Positions 22,586-31,416 of a stretch of DNA of 43,954 nt are shown here, piece by piece. Source of the DNA: a virus. The notes beneath the pieces were generated by a model, which was not told the DNA's origin, did not search any database, and saw only the letters and a list, made by a program, of their open reading frames with translations. Numbering within the stretch: position 1 is the first letter of the stretch; each line of letters starts with the position of its first letter. The translations under genes and the position numbers were made by a program. The stretch lies in the IMG/VR virus record IMGVR_UViG_3300030020_000047, positions 1 to 43,954 of that record; one strand, written 5' to 3'.

Positions 22586-23809
22586 ATGCCCTACACCGAG
22601 ATCAAAGCCGTCAAAGGCGTCCGCAACGACGTAGGCCCGGAGCGTTTCGCTTCCGGTGACCTCGTGTATGCGAGCAACATTGATATCGACGAGACCGGCA
22701 AGTGCAACTCCCGGCTAGGCACCACGACCCTTTACGCAGGCGCGGCGCACTCAGCATGGGCTGACGGCTCCCAGGCGTTCTTTGTGCAGGGCGGCAACCT
22801 GAACCGCTTCGCCCCCGGTACGGCTCCTTCTCCCATCGCCCCCGTCACAGGCCCGCGTGTGGCCTATGCCAACATCAACGGGCCGGTGTACTGGACTGAT
22901 ACCCTTACCAATGGCGTCGTGGTCAACGGCGTCAATAAACCGTGGGGCAAGGTCGTGCCCGCCGCGCCGATTCCTACCGCCGTAGCGGGCGGCATGCCCT
23001 CCGGCACCTACCTCTGCACCATGACCTACCTGGACGCCGCAGGGGCTGAATCCGGCGCTCCGGCGTCCACCAGCATCACTCTGGCGGGGGTATCCTCGCC
23101 GGGTGATGATTACCCTTTAGGGGGCGGAATTTCGTTCTCGAATCTAAGTATTTCGTCAGATACTACGGTCGTGTCGAAGAATGTCTACATCTCCGCGCCG
23201 AACGGCGACTTACCGCTGCTGGTAGCGACGATCCCGAACGCGCAGGCCACGTTCAGCATGACGGAGATGTCGCAGCAGACAATCCCCGTCCGCACACAGT
23301 TCTGGGGACCACCGCCTCCGGGCCAAGTCGTCGCCTATTTCAACGGTCGTGCCTACGTCGCCAGTGGTAATTTCCTCTGGTATAGCCAGCCCTACGAGTT
23401 CGAGCTGTTCGACCTGCGCACCGGGTTTATCCCGTTCAGCGCCTCGATTCAGACAATTTCAGTGGTGGCGGACGGTATTTATGTCGGCACCATGATCCGC
23501 ACCGTGTTCTTAAGCGGCATGGAGCCTGACGCGTTCATCTCCCATACCGTGTCCCCGCTCGGCACGATCCTCGGCACAGAGGTCAGCGTCCCCGCCGACG
23601 CCATCGGCATGGTGGATATCGAGGGGAGCCAGGGCGAAGGTATGACCGTGCTCTGGATGTCCACGCGCGGGGTCGTCGTCGGCACTGACGGCGGGCTGGT
23701 ACGTGACTTAACCGTCAGCCGTTTTATCCCGCCACAGGGCTTGACCCACGGCGGCGCATTTTTGAAATACCGATCCCAAACACCGCAGTACGTTGTTTCA
23801 CTTTCTTAA
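22586..23809 (+). CDS. putative tail stabilisation / tail hub protein, 407 aa
   Basis: The start region (AVKGVRNDVGPERFASGDLV, then ASNIDIDETGKCNSRLG) matches the pattern I know for podoviral head-to-tail stabilisation proteins (P22 gp10-like): GVRND, then SNVDID, followed by a beta-propeller-like body. WADGSQAFFVQGGNLNRF and GQVVAYFNGRAYVASGNFLW show repeated blade-like motifs. It would close the connector and hold packaged DNA. Residues about 130-230 include an Ig-like insertion. Its position after the lysis cassette and before the tail paralogues is unusual but acceptable for a mosaic phage. The start has no Shine-Dalgarno. Confidence 0.65.
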   Translation: MPYTEIKAVKGVRNDVGPERFASGDLVYASNIDIDETGKCNSRLGTTTLYAGAAHSAWADGSQAFFVQGGNLNRFAPGTAPSPIAPVTGPRVAYANINGPVYWTDTLTNGVVVNGVNKPWGKVVPAAPIPTAVAGGMPSGTYLCTMTYLDAAGAESGAPASTSITLAGVSSPGDDYPLGGGISFSNLSISSDTTVVSKNVYISAPNGDLPLLVATIPNAQATFSMTEMSQQTIPVRTQFWGPPPPGQVVAYFNGRAYVASGNFLWYSQPYEFELFDLRTGFIPFSASIQTISVVADGIYVGTMIRTVFLSGMEPDAFISHTVSPLGTILGTEVSVPADAIGMVDIEGSQGEGMTVLWMSTRGVVVGTDGGLVRDLTVSRFIPPQGLTHGGAFLKYRSQTPQYVVSLS

Positions 23810-23827
23810 CTTTGCAAAGGTCTCATT

Positions 23828-24268
23828 ATGGCAGCTCGTCTCTCCACTGGTCTCGTCACTGCGTTGATGGGGTCCAGCAATTTCCGCACCTTGTTCGCGC
23901 TCGGCTTCATCGACATTTACTCCGGCACTCAGCCTACGCTCCCGGACAACGTGCCCAACGGCACGTTGCTCTGCACGTTGTATTCAGACGGCACGACAAC
24001 TGGCTTGTCCTGGTCGCCTACTGCCCCAGACGGTGTACTGTCGAACCTGTCCTCACAAACGTGGTCAGGCACCGTACTGGCTACCGGCACTGCTGGCTGG
24101 TTCCGGCTGCGCGCTGTGGGTGACACGGGCGTGCTGTCCACCACCCAGTGCCGCTTCGACGGTGCCATCGCCACGTCCGGTGTTGAAATGAACCTGGGGA
24201 ACCTGTCGCTGCTGCTGGGCGCTCCGTTCGTGATCACCGCTGCGTCGTTCACGCTGCCACAACAGTAA
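23828..24268 (+). CDS. tail-associated protein, paralogue family member 1, 146 aa
   Basis: AAAGG precedes the ATG. The family signature is present: a helical start (LSTGLVTALMGSSNFRTLFA), IDIYSGTQPTLPD, TGTAGWFRLRAVG, and near the end TSGVEMNLGNLSLLLGAPF. I recognise this as a common small phage protein usually annotated as a tail or structural protein. Three further copies follow at 24690, 25085 and 25490. It is predicted all-beta after the first helix. A multimeric appendage role is inferred from the duplication; the exact function is not known. Confidence 0.6.
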   Translation: MAARLSTGLVTALMGSSNFRTLFALGFIDIYSGTQPTLPDNVPNGTLLCTLYSDGTTTGLSWSPTAPDGVLSNLSSQTWSGTVLATGTAGWFRLRAVGDTGVLSTTQCRFDGAIATSGVEMNLGNLSLLLGAPFVITAASFTLPQQ

Positions 24269-24279
24269 GGAGCCGGATC

Positions 24280-24681
24280 ATGACTCTCTATATCCCGCAA
24301 GCGGGGCAAGACGCGATCCTGAAGAATGCGCTAGGGCTGGTGACGCCGGCCAATTTGCTGCTGAAGCTATTCGTCAACAGCTACACGCCGGCTGCTGGCG
24401 ACAGCGCCGCATCCTACACAGAGATGTCCACGCTAGGCTATGCCGCCAAGACGTTGTCGATGGCGTCGTGGACTGAGTCCGAAGTTATCGGGGTCGGCAC
24501 GGCAGTGTACGCAGCGCAGACCTTCACCTTCACGGCGGGGACTGCGGTGACGATCTATGGGTACTTCGTGGTCGGTGCGACGGACGGCATTATCCGCTGG
24601 GCTGAGTTGTTCGCTACGCCATTCATCGCGCAATATACCGGCGACTCCGTTGTGCTGACTCCTCAGTTTACGTTGACATAG
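24280..24681 (+). CDS. phage structural protein, 133 aa
   Basis: AGGAG lies 8 bases before the ATG. The pattern (YIPQAGQDAILKNALG, LLLKLFVNSYTPAAGD, YAAKTLSMASW, AQTFTFTAG, IYGYFVVGA) fits a well-known small beta-rich phage protein that I have seen annotated as tail or hypothetical protein. It sits between paralogue 1 and paralogues 2 to 4 and differs clearly from them. It is likely part of the tail or of a fibre. No catalytic motif. Confidence 0.6.
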   Translation: MTLYIPQAGQDAILKNALGLVTPANLLLKLFVNSYTPAAGDSAASYTEMSTLGYAAKTLSMASWTESEVIGVGTAVYAAQTFTFTAGTAVTIYGYFVVGATDGIIRWAELFATPFIAQYTGDSVVLTPQFTLT

Positions 24682-24689
24682 GCGCGGTC

Positions 24690-25076
24690 ATGAAGGTATC
24701 CACGCTGTTAGCGAACCAGATGATGAACATGGCTTCTCCAGCCTTCGAGTTTATGGCTGTGTTCTCTGGGCCGATTCCTGCCAACGGGTCAGCGGCTGTA
24801 ACGGGTACGCTGCTGGCGAGCTGGGGGCCTATCACCATGAACGCAGCAGTGGCGGGGGTGGTAACGCCGTCCAGTTTGCCGCTCGCGTCCAACGCTGCGG
24901 TGGCGACAGGTACGGCGGGGTACGCCGTGTTCGCCGCGACAGCAGCGTTGACGATCCCGTTGATGTACTGCTCAGTTGGCACGGCTGGGGCTGAGGTGAA
25001 CCTCTCGACATTATCTATTACGGAGGGGGCCACAGTGGACCTCACCGCGATGCGATTTAATTACCCAATCTCATAG
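24690..25076 (+). CDS. tail-associated protein, paralogue family member 2, 128 aa
   Basis: It shares with its neighbours VFSGPIPANGSAAVTGTLLA, ATGTAGYAVFAATA, YCSVGTAGAEVNLSTLS and a terminal strand. It begins 8 bases after the previous stop and has little Shine-Dalgarno (GCGCGGTC), so coupling is likely. It is closer to members 3 and 4 than to member 1, which suggests successive duplication. Function as for the family: probably virion surface, unproven. Confidence 0.6.
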   Translation: MKVSTLLANQMMNMASPAFEFMAVFSGPIPANGSAAVTGTLLASWGPITMNAAVAGVVTPSSLPLASNAAVATGTAGYAVFAATAALTIPLMYCSVGTAGAEVNLSTLSITEGATVDLTAMRFNYPIS

Positions 25077-25084
25077 GGGGCATC

Positions 25085-25480
25085 ATGCCGCTCATTTCTG
25101 ACACCCTTGCGGACTATTTCTGTGCGTGGTCTTCTGACCTGCGGTCGCTCAGCATCTATTCTGGCCCGATCCCTGTCAGTGGGGACTCGGCCCCGACTGG
25201 CTCACTCTTGGTGAGCTGGGAATTGACCGTAGCGTGGCCCATTGCTTTTACCGCGATTGATGGAGTAGTTACGGCGCTCTCCATGCCAGCCAGTTCGTTC
25301 CCGGCTGTGGCGGCAGGGACGGCAGGGTACGCTATGATATGGTCAAACACCTCCCCGGTCTGCTCCGCGTACCTTACAGTAGGCACGTCCGGGGCGGAGG
25401 TAAACCTGTCGACACTGGCCGTCAATGTGGGGGATGTCCTAACCCTCCAAAGCGCCTCTATAACCTTCAACCCTTCATAG
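25085..25480 (+). CDS. tail-associated protein, paralogue family member 3, 131 aa
   Basis: AGGGGG lies before the ATG. Family residues: SIYSGPIPVSGDSAPTGSLL, AAGTAGYAMIW, TVGTSGAEVNLSTLAV, and a closing strand LQSASITFNP. Two Trp and a Cys pair in the N-terminal helix region (YFCAWSSDL) distinguish it from the others. Its central loop is the most diverged of the three short copies, as expected if each copy binds a different surface. Confidence 0.6.
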   Translation: MPLISDTLADYFCAWSSDLRSLSIYSGPIPVSGDSAPTGSLLVSWELTVAWPIAFTAIDGVVTALSMPASSFPAVAAGTAGYAMIWSNTSPVCSAYLTVGTSGAEVNLSTLAVNVGDVLTLQSASITFNPS

Positions 25481-25489
25481 GAACCAACC

Positions 25490-25870
25490 ATGCCTAGAGT
25501 ATCTACGATGCTGCGGAACGATTTAGCTGGGGTATTCTCCCAGTTGAGCTATATGAACATTTATTCCGGTGCGATTCCGGCCACAGGGGACACCGCTGCG
25601 ACGGGGACACTCTTGGTGTCGTGGTCAGGGACGTTGGCCTGGGGTGGGCCAGCATCAGGTGTAACAGCTTTGACGGGCACGCCTATAACATCGAACACCG
25701 CTGTGGCTACCGGCACGGCGGGGTACGCTGAGATATACGACTCCAGTACGACGATTATGTACTGCACAGTGGGTACGTCCGGCGCGGAGGTGAATCTGTC
25801 CTCGCTCAGCATCGTGACAGGCGGGACGGTGAATCTTACGTCCGGTTCGATTACGATACCAGCGACGTAG
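25490..25870 (+). CDS. tail-associated protein, paralogue family member 4, 126 aa
   Basis: AGGAACCAACC lies before the ATG. Family residues: MNIYSGAIPATGDTAATGTL, TAVATGTAGYAEIY, YCTVGTSGAEVNLSSLSIV, and terminal SGSITIP. It begins PRVSTMLRNDLAGVF, matching the LRN-type N-terminal helix of the family more closely than the other copies. It is followed 9 bases later by the long repeat protein gene. Confidence 0.6.
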   Translation: MPRVSTMLRNDLAGVFSQLSYMNIYSGAIPATGDTAATGTLLVSWSGTLAWGGPASGVTALTGTPITSNTAVATGTAGYAEIYDSSTTIMYCTVGTSGAEVNLSSLSIVTGGTVNLTSGSITIPAT

Positions 25871-25879
25871 GCGAGCAGC

Positions 25880-28126
25880 ATGACCGCCGCCATCTCGATT
25901 AACTTCTCGCAGTTCACCGTTTCGACGGCGGGTGTGACGAGCCTCACAGCTACTGCGGCGATTAACCTCTCGCAGTTCACCGTCGCTATAAGCCAGCCAG
26001 TTACCGTCACCGTAGCGCTGACTGGGAATGCCGGGATTGGCGGCACAGGTGCGGTTACTGGGGGGCATCAGCTTACTGGTGTTTCCGGGGTGGGCGCGGT
26101 AGGCTCAGTTGCGCCTTCACGTAGCGCCTCACTGATAGGTATCGCCGGCGTTGGCGGCACCGGAGGTATCGCAGGTGGTCAACCCCTCGCGGGTAGTGCA
26201 GGTACAGGCGGTACCGGAACGATCAACGTAGGTCCTTCAGTTACGCTCACGGGCATCGTAGGGGCCGGTAACGTCGGTACACTGTCTCTTCCGGGGCACC
26301 AAGCCTTACTAGGGAGCAACGGCACTGGCGGAACGGGCGTTACATCTCCGGTGCTCACTAGACCGACCGCAGGTAGTGTGGCTACGGGCAGCACCGGAGC
26401 TGTCGCCCTTTCGGTTTTTTGTGCTCTGACCGGCATATCCGGGGCATGCGCAGAGGGGATGGTGGCCATGACATCCTCAGCACCTCTAACCGGCCTCGTC
26501 GGTGTGGGGGTGCTAGGCTCACCCGTCTTCCCAGCGATTGTGAGCCTGACGCTCACGGCACCGTCCATGACTATGACCTCCTCGCTCCTGGCAGTGACGG
26601 GCGCGGGTGGTGCTGTCGTCAGTGGCGTGGCGACGGTGGTGGCATCAACTAGGCATCTCACCGTCTCCGGCGCAGGTGGTGCTGTCGGCAGCGGCTTGGC
26701 GACGGTGGTGCCGCACTACTCACAGTTTCTGATCGTGGGTGCAGGCGGAGCAGTTGGCAGCGGCGCGGCGACAATGGTGCTGCACCACTCACATTTTACG
26801 GTGGCGGGTGCAGGGGGCGCTGTCGGAAGCGGAGCTGCAGCGCATGCAGTGACGACCTCCTACCGAGCCAGTGGTGGTGCGGTCGGCTCGGGGACGGGGG
26901 CACCAGTCACGTCCACCCTGCTTGTAACCGGAATCGTATCAGCGAAGCTGCCGAAGGTTACTTCAGCGTTCGCTGCGTGGAACAACCACATCACCGCGCG
27001 GTTGCGGCTGATCACTCCGGTTGTCTACGCGGGGAACGACCAGGAAGCAGCGACGTTACCGAAGATCACCGCGTCGATCACGGTCATGTCGAACACCTAC
27101 GCGTCGATCAACGCGAACCTGAGATTAATCCAGCCAGCACTAAGCGGAGGGGTTCAGCAGATCGCCGCCGAGCTACCGACGCTAGGCGCTGAAGTTACTG
27201 CTTTCGCAGGCTCGGCTGGTACGATCAACGCCGGACTGCCGCTGATTCAGCCAGCACTGAGCGGCGGGGTTCAGCAGATAGCTGCTACGCTTCCGACGTT
27301 AAGTACGTCTTTCGCCGCTTTCTCAGGCTCTGCTGCTACGATTAGCGCCGGTCTGCCTCTGATCCAGCCATCCGTCAACGGACTCGCTGGCACTGTTGCG
27401 ACGCTCAGTGTGCTGACGCCGAAGGTGTCGTCGAGCTTCGTCGGCGCTGTGGGTTACGCCGCTACAGTCTCGGTGATCACGCCGAGAATCGCAGCGAGCG
27501 TGCAGTGTAACGGCGGCTCCCACGGCGCCATCGCCACGAGCCTGCCAAAGATCAACGCCGCCTTGAATGCTGGTTTCGGTGCGGTGGGTACGATCTCCGC
27601 GAAGCTGCCGAAAGTCATTGCCGCGATCACCGTGCTGGCTCAGGCCACTGAGCAGCAGCTGGTCATGGTCTTGAACACTCATAACAATGCGCTGTCCACA
27701 TACCAGAACTACCCGTTCAACTCGTTCTGCTCGCTGGGCGGCGTGTATTACGGGGCAGGGCCGAACGGGTTCAGCCAGCTCGACGTACCCACGGCTACGG
27801 ACGATGCTGCGCCGGTCGCTGCGGGCTTGAGCTTCGGCATGCTGGACTTCAAGGAGCCGAAGCTCAAGCGTATCAGCGACGCTTACATGACGCTCCGCAC
27901 GGCGGGGAATCTGACGCTCACGATCACGGTGGATGAGGGCATACCCGTGATCCTGACCATGACCGCGCAGCAGTTTGCCACGTTCATCCAGCGGCGGATC
28001 ATCACGCCGAAGGGCCTCGTCGGGAAGTCTTGGCAGTTCGCCATAAACAATCAAAACGGAGCGGCCTTCGACTTTGGGCAGCTCGGGTTCAACACAGCCG
28101 TCAGTGCGCGGCGCATAGGGAGTTAG
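25880..28126 (+). CDS. multi-repeat structural protein, 748 aa
   Basis: Several repeat types are joined in one protein. Residues 1-45 have two copies of INFSQFTV / INLSQFTV. Residues about 50-230 have Gly-rich repeats of the LTGVSGVGAVGSV kind, similar to those at 13334. Residues about 235-330 have four copies of GAGGAVGSGxATVV. Residues about 350-560 contain longer repeats, including 39-residue units starting at 27119, 27236 and 27353 (LPLIQPALSGGVQQIAATLP). A unique C-terminal domain (FKEPKLKRISDAYMTLRTAG onward) looks globular. It is probably an elongated virion appendage built by repeated duplication. No named family beyond the repeats is recognised. Confidence 0.6.
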   Translation: MTAAISINFSQFTVSTAGVTSLTATAAINLSQFTVAISQPVTVTVALTGNAGIGGTGAVTGGHQLTGVSGVGAVGSVAPSRSASLIGIAGVGGTGGIAGGQPLAGSAGTGGTGTINVGPSVTLTGIVGAGNVGTLSLPGHQALLGSNGTGGTGVTSPVLTRPTAGSVATGSTGAVALSVFCALTGISGACAEGMVAMTSSAPLTGLVGVGVLGSPVFPAIVSLTLTAPSMTMTSSLLAVTGAGGAVVSGVATVVASTRHLTVSGAGGAVGSGLATVVPHYSQFLIVGAGGAVGSGAATMVLHHSHFTVAGAGGAVGSGAAAHAVTTSYRASGGAVGSGTGAPVTSTLLVTGIVSAKLPKVTSAFAAWNNHITARLRLITPVVYAGNDQEAATLPKITASITVMSNTYASINANLRLIQPALSGGVQQIAAELPTLGAEVTAFAGSAGTINAGLPLIQPALSGGVQQIAATLPTLSTSFAAFSGSAATISAGLPLIQPSVNGLAGTVATLSVLTPKVSSSFVGAVGYAATVSVITPRIAASVQCNGGSHGAIATSLPKINAALNAGFGAVGTISAKLPKVIAAITVLAQATEQQLVMVLNTHNNALSTYQNYPFNSFCSLGGVYYGAGPNGFSQLDVPTATDDAAPVAAGLSFGMLDFKEPKLKRISDAYMTLRTAGNLTLTITVDEGIPVILTMTAQQFATFIQRRIITPKGLVGKSWQFAINNQNGAAFDFGQLGFNTAVSARRIGS
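27119..27469 (+). repeat. 39-residue (117-bp) repeats
   Basis: Units start at 27119, 27236 and 27353, exactly 117 bases apart, each beginning L-x-LIQP. The first two share LIQPALSGGVQQIAA. The third is more diverged after PSVNG. This is a duplication older than that at 13614. Confidence 0.8.
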
Positions 28127-28129
28127 GGT

Positions 28130-30304
28130 ATGAGCGACAATGTAAGCCCGTTGAGCATGCAGCAGAATGCAGCAACCGCAGCTGGGACAGCATCGACACA
28201 GATGCAGGCGTTTATCACGCAGCTGTCGGCCCTGACGAATTTACCGGGGAACACCAAATTTACTCTATCCGACACACTTAACACGAGTTCACTACAGGCG
28301 AGCATTCAGCTCCTGCTGAATGATGCGTCTCTCGTGCCGCCCACGCTGGCGACGACTCCGGCGTACACTCGTCCGACAGCGCCGACGCCGATCAGTTCGA
28401 ACGCGGTGATCACCCCGCCGACTTTTGTCGCACCCAGCCTACCGACTCTGTTGAACCCCGTAGCGCCGGTGGTAGGCACCGCGCCGTTCACAAGCGCGCT
28501 CGCCACGATTGACTTCCCCGTCGTGCCAAACGCCCCCACGATCAGCCTGCCCACGGTGCCGGTGCTGCCGACGATCACAGTCACTGCGCCGAACGCGCCG
28601 AGCGTGTCGTTGCCTTCGGTGCCGTCGCTCGCGGACATAGCCGTCACAACGCCTGTGCGTCCGGCCCTCACGCTGCCGGCAGCGCCAGTGTTCAACAACA
28701 TCGTGATGCCTACGATCACGTCGATCACGTTGCCGACATTGACCGCGCTGGCTCCGAGCGAACTGCTCCCTGACCCGACGGACTTGTTCGCGTTCAGTGA
28801 GAGCGGGTACAGCTCGCTGCTGCTACTGGCCGGCCAGCAGAAGCTCGCGAACGACTTGGCGAACGGTGGGTACGGCATCGAGACAGCCGACGAGCTGGCG
28901 ATCTGGCAGCGTGCGCAGGATCGTGAGCTACGCGCAGGCGTGGCAGCGGCGGCTGACATTGCCCGTGCGATGGCTGCGCGGGGCTTCGCTATGCCGCCCG
29001 GTGCGATGCTGGCGCAGATGGCGTCGAGCAATCAGGCCACGCTGGAAAAGATGAGCACGTTGTCACGCGACACAGCCTTGAAGCGCGCCGACATGTACGT
29101 GGAGAACAGGAAGTTCACGATAGATCAGGCGCGGGAGTACGAAGCGCTGACGACAGCGCTGTACAGCGCCGTCATGGAGCGCGCGCTGAACGCGTCGAAG
29201 GCTACTGCTGAGTTCGGCATCGCTGTCTATAATGCCAGCCTCGCCAAGTTCGACGCGCTCACGAAGGCGTTCTCCGTTCAGGTGCAGGCGTATGGCGAAG
29301 AGGTGAGGGCGGCGGTCGCCACGCTGGAAGTTCAACGGTTGAGCCTGGAGGTGGTGCGTACCGAGACTGAAGTACAGAAAACGCAGGCTCAGTTGTATCT
29401 TGACCAGATCGAGGCGCAGAAGCTGCCGCTCGAAATTTACCGCACGGACGCCCAGGTTCAGCAGATGCTCGCCGACACGCAGGTCAACGTGCAGCGCAAT
29501 CAGGTGGCTGTCTACTCTGCCGAGATGGACGCACAGAGAATACCAGTCGAGCTGTACCGCACAGAAGCCCAGGTTCAGCAGATACTGGCTGACACACAGG
29601 TCAACGTGCAGCGCAACCAGATATCTGCCTACATCGCGGAGACCGAAGCGCAGAAGGTGCTGGTGGACATGTACCGCACGGATATCAGTGCGCTGGAGGG
29701 GCTGGCGCAGGTGGAGCACCTGAAGCTCGACACGTTCCGCTGCCAGGTTGAAGCCTACGCTGAAATGATCCGCGCCCAGACCCTGCAGCTGCAGGGGTAC
29801 GAGGCCCAGACCCGTGGCGACATGGTGCAGGCCGAGATATACAAAACACAAGTAGACGCCCAGCTAGTACAGGCGGAGTATGCCAAGGCGCAGGCGCAGA
29901 TCAACGAAGCGAACACGCAGATCGCCGTGGAGAACCTGAAGGCGAATCTGGCGATCATTCAGACGAATTCTGACGTGTATCGTGCGCAGGCGCAAGGCAC
30001 GTCGCTGACGAACGACGCGCAGTCCCGCTCGTTCGCCGCCCGTACTGAGGCGTTCCGGTCGGTCGCCAGCGCGTATGACAGCCTGGGCAAGATCGAGATC
30101 GCCGGGGCGGAGATACAGCTGAAAGCTGCCTACGAGTCCCAGTTCCTGTCGAACGACTACTCGAAAGCGCTGCTCCAGATCGACGCGAACAATGCCATTG
30201 CCGGCGCGCAGGTACTGGCGCAAACCGTTCAAGCGAATCTGGGTCAAGTGTTGGCGATTGCTACGGACGTCAATAACTTTACGGCTGCGGGCGGCTCGTC
30301 GTAG
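28130..30304 (+). CDS. long coiled-coil virion protein, 724 aa
   Basis: Residues about 75-220 are Pro/Thr/Val-rich and beta-like (PTISLPTVPVLPTITVTAPN, LTLPAAPVFNNIVMPTI). Residues about 240-680 are almost entirely helical, with a long coiled coil rich in Gln, Ala and Glu. Within it are two 39-residue repeats (YRTDAQVQQMLADTQVNVQR) at 29438 and 29555. The end (QVLAQTVQANLGQVLAIATD) is also helical. It begins 3 bases after the previous stop. A fibrous or needle-like tail part, or a protein lining the tail, is plausible. I cannot assign a known family. Confidence 0.55.
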   Translation: MSDNVSPLSMQQNAATAAGTASTQMQAFITQLSALTNLPGNTKFTLSDTLNTSSLQASIQLLLNDASLVPPTLATTPAYTRPTAPTPISSNAVITPPTFVAPSLPTLLNPVAPVVGTAPFTSALATIDFPVVPNAPTISLPTVPVLPTITVTAPNAPSVSLPSVPSLADIAVTTPVRPALTLPAAPVFNNIVMPTITSITLPTLTALAPSELLPDPTDLFAFSESGYSSLLLLAGQQKLANDLANGGYGIETADELAIWQRAQDRELRAGVAAAADIARAMAARGFAMPPGAMLAQMASSNQATLEKMSTLSRDTALKRADMYVENRKFTIDQAREYEALTTALYSAVMERALNASKATAEFGIAVYNASLAKFDALTKAFSVQVQAYGEEVRAAVATLEVQRLSLEVVRTETEVQKTQAQLYLDQIEAQKLPLEIYRTDAQVQQMLADTQVNVQRNQVAVYSAEMDAQRIPVELYRTEAQVQQILADTQVNVQRNQISAYIAETEAQKVLVDMYRTDISALEGLAQVEHLKLDTFRCQVEAYAEMIRAQTLQLQGYEAQTRGDMVQAEIYKTQVDAQLVQAEYAKAQAQINEANTQIAVENLKANLAIIQTNSDVYRAQAQGTSLTNDAQSRSFAARTEAFRSVASAYDSLGKIEIAGAEIQLKAAYESQFLSNDYSKALLQIDANNAIAGAQVLAQTVQANLGQVLAIATDVNNFTAAGGSS
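29438..29671 (+). repeat. two 117-bp repeats in the coiled coil
   Basis: Units at 29438-29554 and 29555-29671 are about 80% identical at the protein level, and a partial third unit starts at 29672 (YRTDISALEG). Phase is exactly 117 bases, 39 residues. Confidence 0.85.
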
Positions 30305-30320
30305 GTGTATCATAGCAGGT

Positions 30321-31406
30321 ATGAAAATACCCCAACGCGCGTTTACCCTGGCTGAAATGGCTATTGTTGTGCTCATCGGCGGCATCATGCTGACGATGAG
30401 CCTCAAGACATGGATCGCTAAACTGAATAATTCAGCTTACGCCGAAACCGCCTCAAAGCAGGCGCAGATTAAGATTGCGCTGATCGGGTTTTTACGGACG
30501 AACGGTAGACTCCCATGCCCGAGTGCTATGAGCACTGCGGTTCCACCTGTGCCGACCGGGCTTGAGATACTGGGGCTACCAGCAGGTCGTGGATGTATCA
30601 ATAATCCCTATGGCGAAATCCCTTGGGCGTCGCTTGGGGTTTCGAAGGATATCGCACAAGATGGATGGGGGAACTTCTTTACCTACCGTGTGGCGACGGC
30701 GGCGACCGCTATCGTCCCCGCGCCAGTTACAGTGCCGGTACCCCCCATGCCAAAGAATCTCAACCAGAACTGGACATCATTAGCAGCGTCCGCCAACGCT
30801 TTCGACATCACTAGCCTCGTAAGCTCGGCAACTTCAAACCGCCAGACAATCCAGATCGATCAAGGGGATGGAGTGGACGCGCTTGTGCCGATCACTTATA
30901 ACGCTGTGGTGGTGATTCTCTCGTCCGGTAAAAACGGTTTTGGGGCGTTGACGCTGCAAGGAGTCCGCAACACAGCGCCGCCTGTCGCGCCGGTCAACCA
31001 CGCCGACGAAACCACTAATGCGACCCCAGGGACGCTAGTTTTCATCATGCGGCCATATACAGAACTGTCGACCGCATTCGGTGGGCCGTTCGACGACGTG
31101 GTGGCATTTATGTCGCCGCAGGATTTGCTGCAGCCGCTGGTGAGCGAGGGGACGCTGGGGGCGTGCAGATCATACTGTGCCGCTGCCGCTGCCCCAGTGC
31201 TCAGTGTTACTGCGACTTGTACCCCGCCCGGGGGTGGAATATGCACATGTGCCTCTCTAGGCGTACCAGGAACTCCGACTCCCAGCTCATGTACTAACAA
31301 CGCTACCCCCTCATCTTGCTCTATCTGCGCGGTCGTGTCATCGCCCCCTGCCTCCTGCACACCGACAAATGTCCCTATCGGCAATCCAGCGCCTAACTGC
31401 CCATAA
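30321..31406 (+). CDS. type IV pilin-like (pseudopilin) protein, 361 aa
   Basis: The start at 30321 gives MKIPQRAFTLAEMAIVVLIG: a 7-residue basic leader, cleavage after Ala7, Phe at +1 and Glu at +5 (Glu12), then a hydrophobic helix. This is the class III signal cut by prepilin peptidase (PilD). Ala replaces the usual Gly at -1, which is tolerated in some prepilins. Further conserved parts are LRTNGRLPCPS, RGCINNPYGEIPWASLG and DGWGNFFTYRV, as in bacterial minor pseudopilins. The C-terminal 80 residues are Cys- and Pro-rich (CTPPGGGICTCASLG). No other pilus gene is near. It sits between tail and ejection genes, so it is probably an accessory gene affecting host type IV pili or secretion, or less likely a virion part. 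Confidence 0.8.
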   Translation: MKIPQRAFTLAEMAIVVLIGGIMLTMSLKTWIAKLNNSAYAETASKQAQIKIALIGFLRTNGRLPCPSAMSTAVPPVPTGLEILGLPAGRGCINNPYGEIPWASLGVSKDIAQDGWGNFFTYRVATAATAIVPAPVTVPVPPMPKNLNQNWTSLAASANAFDITSLVSSATSNRQTIQIDQGDGVDALVPITYNAVVVILSSGKNGFGALTLQGVRNTAPPVAPVNHADETTNATPGTLVFIMRPYTELSTAFGGPFDDVVAFMSPQDLLQPLVSEGTLGACRSYCAAAAAPVLSVTATCTPPGGGICTCASLGVPGTPTPSSCTNNATPSSCSICAVVSSPPASCTPTNVPIGNPAPNCP

Positions 31407-31416
31407 GGCGCAAAAA

